Source of the DNA: Leptospira sp.
Lineage (GTDB): Bacteria; Spirochaetota; Leptospiria; Leptospirales; Leptospiraceae
Length of the DNA stretch: 12,154 bases
Direction of reading: 5' to 3'
Assembly: GCA_025457985.1 (NCBI GenBank)
Contig: JALOTI010000015.1
Coordinates: 1 to 12,154, forward strand
The notes under the pieces are model-generated. The model did no database searches, had not been told where the DNA came from, and worked only from the letters and a program-made list of their open reading frames with translations. Positions 7,638 through 12,154 of this stretch are shown one piece after another. How positions within the stretch are numbered: the stretch's first letter is position 1; every line of letters begins with the position of its first letter. The position numbers were made by a program, and so were the translations under genes.

Positions 7638-8114
7638 CACATACTCAAAAAATTCATCCATCAAAGGTTTAAAACAAGATCGGATCGTGATTGTGGCTAC
7701 CCGTTCGTTCTTTGGCCCGTAGTTCAAGACAATGTCATTTGGATCCCGGATGTAGGAAAAAATCTTTGCTACTACAAATTCTGCCTTACCATCTTGGATT
7801 CGGATTTGGTATTCGAACTCGTGTTCATTTGCGTCTACCTCACCAATTCCATAAGGAACGTAACATTTAATCAATCCAAGGCCTCGCAGTTCCCCTGATT
7901 CTGGATTTTCATACTGGATTTTAGAGATTTCTGGATCCAGTTTGTATTCCAACCACTGCTTTGCTTTGAGAAAGGATCTGGTTTTTTGATAGGTTTTGTT
8001 TTCCCTAACTTCTTCAGTCGTACGGTACTTCGCCGAAACAATCCATAGTTTCAAACACATGGAGTCATTGAATAAAACAAAGAAAACAGATAAGGCAAAA
8101 AGGCGTTTCCACAT
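7632..8114 (-). CDS. Exported DUF4468-like protein of unknown function
   Basis: A 160-residue protein with a typical signal sequence (basic MWKR, hydrophobic core to about residue 20), so it is probably periplasmic or outer-membrane associated. The mature part resembles the DUF4468 family, which has a TBP-like beta fold: an AKQWL helix (51-55), a SGELRGLG turn (73-80), a Y/I-rich strand, then a strand pair EFEYQIRIQDGKAEFVVAKI (98-117) matching the usual 'F.y.l.i..kdGky...i' pattern. The biochemical role of that family is not known. The start ATG has no good ribosome site (only GAAATC before it). The gene converges on the lipoprotein gene with 27 bp between stop codons. The family call is from pattern memory, not a search. 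Confidence 0.7.
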   Translation of the reverse strand: MWKRLFALSVFFVLFNDSMCLKLWIVSAKYRTTEEVRENKTYQKTRSFLKAKQWLEYKLDPEISKIQYENPESGELRGLGLIKCYVPYGIGEVDANEHEFEYQIRIQDGKAEFVVAKIFSYIRDPNDIVLNYGPKNERVATITIRSCFKPLMDEFFEYVK

Positions 8115-8415
8115 GATTTCTATGCTTTTCTTTCATCCTTTGGCTCGCAAAACAAATCTTCACATAAATCGAAAATTTTCTCTTTGTTGGGAAGCGGTTT
8201 TGGAAACGGTATCACGTTTGGGGGTAGCATATTTGTGTTCTGGTTTTGTTTTTTGATCTTATGTCTCTTGGACTCGATTCTATCTCTCACATTTTAAAGA
8301 TCGGAAATCGATACCCCCATTCTAGAGCCAAATCAGAGAAAATAGCCTTTCTGAATCGCTTTTCTAAAAGAAAAATAAGATTGAATTCCAAAGCCATAGT
8401 CTTTGTAATTTCATC
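8115..8415. other. Divergent intergenic region with a widely spaced 8-bp inverted repeat
   Basis: These 301 bp lie between two divergent starts and should hold both promoters, but I cannot point to a convincing -35/-10 pair. TGGGGGTA at 8219-8226 and TACCCCCA at 8312-8319 are exact inverted copies 85 bp apart, unusual in DNA this AT-rich. A 61-codon open frame (ATG 8261) runs into the next gene but has no ribosome site and no coding-like composition. Confidence 0.35.
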
Positions 8416-8712
8416 ATGCCTGACTTTGATCGAATTGATCTTATGAATTATGCAATGTATGGGAACGACTATGATTCCGAATGGGATGAAATTCGTGCCT
8501 ATTTAAAATCCAGTGCCTCGGCACAGCGAGAACTCGAAGAAATCAAACGTTCTATCCCGCAACCAAGTTCAGGGAAAAAAAGAAGGGACGTTCAACTAAC
8601 AGGAGAATCTGGTCGGAACGTCGAATCAAATTCTCCTAACTTAGATGGCCCTGGAGCTTCCTCATATACAGACTCGGGGAAATCTTGGTGGAAAAAAATA
8701 CTAGGAGAGTGA
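8416..8712 (+). CDS. Small acidic protein resembling a zinc-less anti-sigma N-terminus
   Basis: A 98-residue cytoplasmic protein with no signal sequence. The first ~45 residues (DLMNYAMYGNDYDSEWDEIR, then AYLKSSASAQRELEEIKRSI) follow the helical pattern of the anti-sigma N-terminal domain ('l..yldGeL...e...ve.HL..C..C..el.el'), but the zinc-binding His and Cys positions are occupied by other residues. A polar, Ser/Pro/Gly-rich linker follows, and the protein ends in an aromatic-basic patch (SWWKKILGE) that could touch a membrane or partner. Neither ATG 8416 nor the alternative ATG 8443 has a clear ribosome site. The stop codon lies 1 bp before the acyltransferase start, so the two are almost certainly co-transcribed and probably translationally coupled. 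No sigma factor gene is adjacent. The anti-sigma resemblance is inference only. Confidence 0.7.
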   Translation: MPDFDRIDLMNYAMYGNDYDSEWDEIRAYLKSSASAQRELEEIKRSIPQPSSGKKRRDVQLTGESGRNVESNSPNLDGPGASSYTDSGKSWWKKILGE

Positions 8713-8713
8713 G

Positions 8714-9436
8714 ATGGACAATACGGTAGAACAAGCAAAAAAGAATGTAGAAAACATCAAAAAGTTTGTTACACCGTTTTTTAATCTCGCTGTTTCTACA
8801 ACTGTATACGGATATCATAATATTCAGCCGACGGGCAAACTCATCTTAACTTGTAACCATAGAAGTGATATGGATCCCTTTGTAATGGGTTCTGTTTTTC
8901 CTCGTTTTATATCTTGGATTGCCGCAGAGTATACAACTAGAATTCCTCTTTTTAAAGACTTAGTTGAGAAAACAGGAACTATACCGATGGCCATTGATGG
9001 AAATATTTCCATGGCAAGTATCAAAAAAGTACAACAAGTATTTAAAAACGGCGATGTTCTTGGGATATTTCCTGAAGGACATGACTATATGGTTAAGAAT
9101 GATTTTTCAGCAGGACTTGCTCATTTTCATACTGGATTTGCTGCATTTTCTCTTAGGAACAAAGTGGATGTCTTACCGAGTGTTATCATACCAGAAGAGG
9201 AAACCATTTCTGACTACCCAATCCCTCCCCTTGTGCGAGCCTTTATGGGTATGCCTAAGGAAGTATGTGATATCAAGAGAAGAGTCGTGTATAAAAAAGT
9301 AAATGTAGTCTTTGGTGAAGTGATAAACCACAAGGATTATATCCATCTCCCATTAGCTGAAGGAATGGAAGCACTATCTACAGAAACTAAAAAACGAATG
9401 GGTGAATTACAGAAAGTAGACTACCTAAAAAAGTAA
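8714..9436 (+). CDS. PlsC-type 1-acylglycerol-3-phosphate acyltransferase family protein
   Basis: A 240-residue enzyme of the PlsC/LPLAT superfamily, which transfers an acyl chain to lysophosphatidic acid or a related acceptor at the membrane. The catalytic HX4D motif is NHRSDMDP (H49, D54); the acceptor-binding motif is FPEGH (119-123) in place of the common FPEGT. The PMAIDG (91-96) and VLPSVI (about 153-158) segments match the other two family blocks. There is no clear transmembrane helix; the hydrophobic stretch near residues 18-32 may associate with the membrane. The ribosome site AGGAG (8703-8707) sits 6 nt before the ATG, inside the end of the upstream gene, and is the strongest in this part of the window. 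The exact substrate is uncertain, since bacteria often carry several paralogues with different acceptors. Confidence 0.88.
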   Translation: MDNTVEQAKKNVENIKKFVTPFFNLAVSTTVYGYHNIQPTGKLILTCNHRSDMDPFVMGSVFPRFISWIAAEYTTRIPLFKDLVEKTGTIPMAIDGNISMASIKKVQQVFKNGDVLGIFPEGHDYMVKNDFSAGLAHFHTGFAAFSLRNKVDVLPSVIIPEEETISDYPIPPLVRAFMGMPKEVCDIKRRVVYKKVNVVFGEVINHKDYIHLPLAEGMEALSTETKKRMGELQKVDYLKK

Positions 9437-9497
9437 CTCATCCTTTCTGTTGCTAACTAGTTTTTCCTCTCAACACTATTGTAATAGGTTCCTTTTC

Positions 9498-10340
9498 CTA
9501 GATTTCGATCTCACCAGTAAAAACTTCTTTAGCTGGTCCTGTCATAAATACACTTCCAGACTCCTTCCATTCAACATACAAAGTTCCACCACGTAGATCG
9601 ATCCGTACGGATCGTCCAGTCTTTCCATTTAAAATAGATGAAACTGCTACGGCACAAGCGCCTGTTCCACAGGCCAAGGTTTCGCCAGTTCCCCTTTCCC
9701 AAGTCCTTTGGTAGAGGTGATCCGTTCCACGAATGGAAACAAATTCGACGTTCACTCTTCTAGGAAACAAAGGATGGTTTTCGATAATTGGTCCAATTTC
9801 ACGAACAGGAAACTTGTCAGCATCATCAACATAAATTACACAATGAGGATTTCCCATACTAACAGATGTAAATTGAAACTTTTGACCGTTTACCTCGATT
9901 GTTTGGTTGATTACTGGATCTTCGCCCGGCCATTGGATAGGAATTAAGTTTGGTTTTAAAATTGGCTCTCCCATATCTACGGTGATCATTTGCACAGTTT
10001 CGCTAGAATTTGTTTGGAGATCGAGAGTCAAAACACCTTTTCCCGTTTCAATCGTGGGTTTTTTATTTTTGGTGAGACCGTGGTCGTAGATGTATTTACC
10101 CACACAACGTATGCCATTTCCGCACATTTCCGAACTACTTCCATCGGCGTTGTACATATCCATCTGGAATTCACCCAATTTTGAATTGCGAATGAAAATG
10201 ACCCCATCTCCACCCACTCCGAAATTACGATCGGACAATTTTTGGATCTGTTCCGTGGTCAGTTGGATGTTTTCTTTAGTTGCATCAACATAGAGGTAAT
10301 CGTTACCAATCCCTTCCATTTTCGTGAATTTTAGTTTCAT
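9498..10340 (-). CDS. dapF: Diaminopimelate epimerase
   Basis: Interconverts LL- and meso-diaminopimelate, giving meso-DAP for peptidoglycan and lysine, without a cofactor. The 280-residue length is normal. The N-terminus [15 protein letters not shown] is the family signature. The two catalytic cysteines are C73 (EMCGNGIRC) and C224 ([10 protein letters not shown]), each followed by the expected glycine-rich turn. FGVGGDGV (40-47), MYNADGSS (62-69) and GNPHCV (163-168) are also typical. The start ATG has an AGGTGG ribosome site 4 nt upstream on the minus strand. It is convergent with the acyltransferase gene (61 bp between stops, no strong terminator visible) and divergent from the methyltransferase gene. 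No other lysine-pathway gene is in the window. All key residues are intact. Confidence 0.98.
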   Translation of the reverse strand: MKLKFTKMEGIGNDYLYVDATKENIQLTTEQIQKLSDRNFGVGGDGVIFIRNSKLGEFQMDMYNADGSSSEMCGNGIRCVGKYIYDHGLTKNKKPTIETGKGVLTLDLQTNSSETVQMITVDMGEPILKPNLIPIQWPGEDPVINQTIEVNGQKFQFTSVSMGNPHCVIYVDDADKFPVREIGPIIENHPLFPRRVNVEFVSIRGTDHLYQRTWERGTGETLACGTGACAVAVSSILNGKTGRSVRIDLRGGTLYVEWKESGSVFMTGPAKEVFTGEIEI

Positions 10341-10404
10341 AGCGCCACCTGGTTCCAGATTTTTTCGGTGAATTGAATTGGCAACTCACTTCAAGGTTTT
10401 TGGT

Positions 10405-10436
10405 TTGACCCTCTCTTTAGTTCCTTAGACTTATCT
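10405..10436 (+). promoter_or_regulatory. Weak candidate promoter for the methyltransferase gene
   Basis: TTGACC (10405-10410) matches a sigma-70 -35 box. Possible -10 boxes are TAGACT (10426-10431, 15-nt spacer) or TTATCT (10431-10436, 20-nt spacer), neither ideally spaced. If either is used, transcription would begin at or only a few bases before the ATG at 10443, which also lacks a Shine-Dalgarno sequence; a leaderless mRNA would explain both. Confidence 0.25.
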
Positions 10437-10442
10437 GTAGAC

Positions 10443-11309
10443 ATGAAATCTTGTATCCTTTGCCACTCTACCGAATCAAAAGTCGTATTCAATGAAAACG
10501 GGATACCGATTGTCGAATGTTCAAACTGCGGTCATATCTATTCCTCCTATGAACAGGAAGAGCATTACGAGGGTTATTGGGATGGTGAGGAACAAACCTA
10601 TGATTTAAAGTGGTGGGATGATGCCCACAGGGCAGTCTATCAAGATTTTATTTCCTCCTATCTCAAAAAAGACAAGGGCAATCTTTTGGATGTAGGCTGT
10701 GGGCTTGGATTCTTTGTAAAAGCGGTTCTAACTAAAAAACCTGGTTGGACGGCAACTGGATATGAGATATCCAAACAAGCGGTAAAATTTGCGAAAGAAC
10801 ACAATGGACTCAAAGAAGTGTATGCAGGTCTTGTTCAGGATTCGGGGCTAGCAAAAGAAAGTTTTGATATTATCACTCTTTGGGATGTCATCGAACATAT
10901 ACCCAAACCACATTCCCTCTTAGAATACCTATATGGTCTTTTAAAGCCAGGAGGGATTCTCTTTTTACAAACTCCTAACTTTCCGATCCAACTTGCTAAA
11001 GCGAACTTAAAGGTTATGCTGAAAGGAATGAAACCAGACGTCCATTACTTAGAAGCAAAGGACCATGTAAATAACTACAAAATGAAAACTCTAGCGGAAC
11101 TTGGAATTCAGTGCGGATTCAAAAACCCAAGGTACAAAGTGCTTATGCCAATCCTTTCTGTCGCAGGTAGTAAAAGTAATTTGGCCGTATATGCAAAGTT
11201 AGCTTACTATTACATAACTAAACTAATTTTTTTACTTAGCTTTAAAACGATCAATTGGAACAATACTCTATTTTTGACTTTGACGAAGCCTTTCCCAAAC
11301 AAAGTCTAA
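10443..11309 (+). CDS. Zinc-ribbon class I SAM-dependent methyltransferase
   Basis: A 288-residue methyltransferase. The N-terminus has a four-cysteine zinc knuckle (C4, C7, C26, C29: CILC and CSNC), then a helical linker with HYEGYW, and a Rossmann-type SAM domain: motif I LLDVGCGLGFFV (81-92), an acidic motif II residue in TGYEIS, motif IV/post-I FDIITLWDVIEHI, and motif VI LLKPGGILFLQTPN. This layout is common among methyltransferases that act on sugars or small metabolites in surface-glycan or secondary-metabolite clusters, but the substrate cannot be told here. The C-terminal ~50 residues are hydrophobic (KLAYYYITKLIFLLSF) and may associate with the membrane. The ATG has no Shine-Dalgarno sequence. 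The last 42 bp overlap the 3' end of the convergent HAD gene. Confidence 0.88.
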   Translation: MKSCILCHSTESKVVFNENGIPIVECSNCGHIYSSYEQEEHYEGYWDGEEQTYDLKWWDDAHRAVYQDFISSYLKKDKGNLLDVGCGLGFFVKAVLTKKPGWTATGYEISKQAVKFAKEHNGLKEVYAGLVQDSGLAKESFDIITLWDVIEHIPKPHSLLEYLYGLLKPGGILFLQTPNFPIQLAKANLKVMLKGMKPDVHYLEAKDHVNNYKMKTLAELGIQCGFKNPRYKVLMPILSVAGSKSNLAVYAKLAYYYITKLIFLLSFKTINWNNTLFLTLTKPFPNKV

Positions 11310-12038
11310 TGAATCCAAAACATTGGTAGAGGAATAGATTTTTGAGTTAAATGGAAACTCTTTTGAATCGGGAATTTCAACTGATTCAAGCAAAGTCCTT
11401 TTACCGAATTGGGACTTTAGGTGTACGGCAACGATTCCATGTTTTGCCGCACCTAAGATATCATCTTCCCAATTATCTCCGACCATCAAACAATCTTCGC
11501 GTTTCGCATTCACTTTTCGAAGAACGTAGGAAAAGAATTCAGTACTTGGTTTTTCAAAGCCTACTTCTTCAGAAGTTATCAATTGATAACGAAATTCTGG
11601 AGGAAAAAAGTTCTTTAGTTTCAACAACTGAGTTCTCAGAGTTTCATTTGTGACTAAAAAAACAGGGAACTGCTCCGAAATTTTGATGAGTTTTGGAAAT
11701 AACTCTTCCACAAATTCTGGTTTCTCTTTTTCTCCCTTTAAAAATGTTTCAAAATGAAAAAAATATCGATCATCTAACCAAAGTATATCTTCTATAACTT
11801 TTGATCCTAAACCTTTGGCTCTTTTTTCTAACATAATTTTGAAACAGAGTATTCTTAATCGATTCGAACTATGGAACGTAAGTTGGTTTTTTACTTCTTT
11901 TCTTGCTTTGTCATACAATTCAAAAAAATCTGTTCCAAAGTTTTTAGAGCTCCAGTCTTCAGCCAGTTTTCCAATTGCAAACTCATAGGCCATTTTTGAT
12001 GGGAGAAGAGTATTATCTAAATCAAGCAGAAGTGGCAT
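11268..12038 (-). CDS. HAD-superfamily hydrolase (phosphatase)
   Basis: A 256-residue haloacid dehalogenase-type phosphohydrolase. All four motifs are intact: I LLLDLDNTL (nucleophile D6, acid/base D8), II FLVTNET (T130), III EKPSTEFF (K163), IV MVGDNWEDD (D188, D192/193). Between I and II lies a helical C1-type cap (about 15-100). The pattern fits the small-metabolite phosphatases (phosphoglycolate phosphatase, HDHD4, pyrimidine nucleotidase types); the substrate is unknown. I chose ATG 12038 because it begins right at motif I and has AGGAAAAGGA upstream. The frame stays open upstream to an in-frame TTG at 12101 (277 residues) and on to the window edge. The 3' end overlaps the methyltransferase gene tail-to-tail by 42 bp, so transcripts of the two genes are complementary there. 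Confidence 0.88.
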   Translation of the reverse strand: MPLLLDLDNTLLPSKMAYEFAIGKLAEDWSSKNFGTDFFELYDKARKEVKNQLTFHSSNRLRILCFKIMLEKRAKGLGSKVIEDILWLDDRYFFHFETFLKGEKEKPEFVEELFPKLIKISEQFPVFLVTNETLRTQLLKLKNFFPPEFRYQLITSEEVGFEKPSTEFFSYVLRKVNAKREDCLMVGDNWEDDILGAAKHGIVAVHLKSQFGKRTLLESVEIPDSKEFPFNSKIYSSTNVLDSLDFVWERLRQSQK

Positions 12039-12152
12039 GTTGATTGATTCCTTTTCCTTTCCATTCAACTTACCCGTCACAACTACATCAGTAGCCACCA
12101 ACTGAGCCTGTGTGGCAATGGTATTGCCAAATTGATCGAAAACATTGAATTG
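12039..12152 (-). other. Stop-free, coding-looking frame continuous with the HAD gene
   Basis: Upstream of the HAD start, the same minus-strand frame has no stop codon up to the window edge (38 codons). It reads protein-like residues such as FNVFDQFGNTIATQAQLVA and DVVVTGKLNGKEKESIN, the pattern of a beta-rich domain. It could be an N-terminal part of a longer fusion protein, the 3' end of a neighbouring gene that lost its stop, or chance. The other two minus-strand frames contain stops. Confidence 0.3.
12113..12129 (-). promoter_or_regulatory. Perfect 7-3-7 palindrome with sigma-54 (-24/-12) spacing
   Basis: TGGCAAT and ATTGCCA flank a 3-nt centre. Read on the minus strand it also fits a sigma-54 promoter: TGGCA and TTGC with exactly 10 bases between the GG and the GC. 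Transcription would start near 12103, about 65 bp before the HAD ATG. It matches the core of the consensus (TGGCAC-N5-TTGCW) but not its flanks, and being symmetric it fits the plus strand equally. It may instead be an operator. Confidence 0.3.
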
Positions 12153-12154
12153 TT

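Noticed and set aside
8246..8446. 66-codon plus-strand open frame before the small acidic protein
   Set aside because: No ribosome site, composition like non-coding AT-rich DNA, and it overlaps the start of a better supported gene.
9432..9465. Possible terminator after the acyltransferase gene
   Set aside because: AGTAAC and GTTGCT can pair with one G-U, but the stem is weak and the T-run starts 6 nt beyond it.
1..12154. CRISPR array, tRNA, rRNA, transposase or phage genes
   Set aside because: No regularly spaced direct repeats, no cloverleaf or rRNA-like sequence and no transposase or integrase motif seen on either strand.

Overview
The window looks like chromosomal DNA of a spirochaete, most likely a Leptospira, perhaps of the saprophytic (L. 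biflexa-like) branch. This is an inference. It rests on low to moderate G+C (roughly 38-40 % by eye), a spirochaete-style lipobox, a wealth of multi-membrane-pass signalling proteins, and the mix of housekeeping genes (dapF, PlsC-type acyltransferase). I see no tRNA, rRNA, CRISPR array, insertion sequence or phage gene.

Layout. (1) 1-185: a small T-tailed hairpin and a long imperfect inverted repeat built of 10-nt units, directly behind the chemoreceptor gene. (2) 186-1880, minus: an Aer-type PAS chemoreceptor that keeps the flavin-binding residues of E. coli Aer at identical residue numbers. (3) 1881-2452: a gene-poor stretch with traces of a decayed reading frame. (4) 2453-7604, plus: a probable operon of a six-helix/HAMP/PP2C-type (SpoIIE/RsbU) phosphatase, a GPH-family (MelB-like) sugar:cation symporter, a six-helix/HAMP/class III adenylyl cyclase, and a small Asn/Thr-rich lipoprotein. 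It ends in a hairpin shared with the convergent gene. (5) 7632-8114, minus: a secreted DUF4468-like protein. (6) 8416-9436, plus: a small acidic protein resembling a zinc-less anti-sigma N-terminus, coupled to a PlsC-type acyltransferase. (7) 9498-10340, minus: dapF. (8) 10443-11309, plus: a zinc-ribbon SAM methyltransferase. Its 3' end overlaps tail-to-tail with a HAD hydrolase on the minus strand (9), whose upstream DNA holds a perfect 7-3-7 palindrome with sigma-54 promoter spacing.

How the genes may work together. The most system-like part is 2453-7282. Two membrane receptors with the same six-helix plus HAMP architecture but different outputs (protein dephosphorylation, cAMP synthesis) flank a predicted cation-coupled sugar symporter with little or no spacing. 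A plausible reading is one signalling/transport unit in which both sensors respond to the same envelope or transport state. That is inference from co-location and architecture; no ligand can be read from the sequence. The remaining genes are ordinary envelope and biosynthesis functions: phospholipid acylation, diaminopimelate for peptidoglycan and lysine, and probably glycan or lipid methylation.
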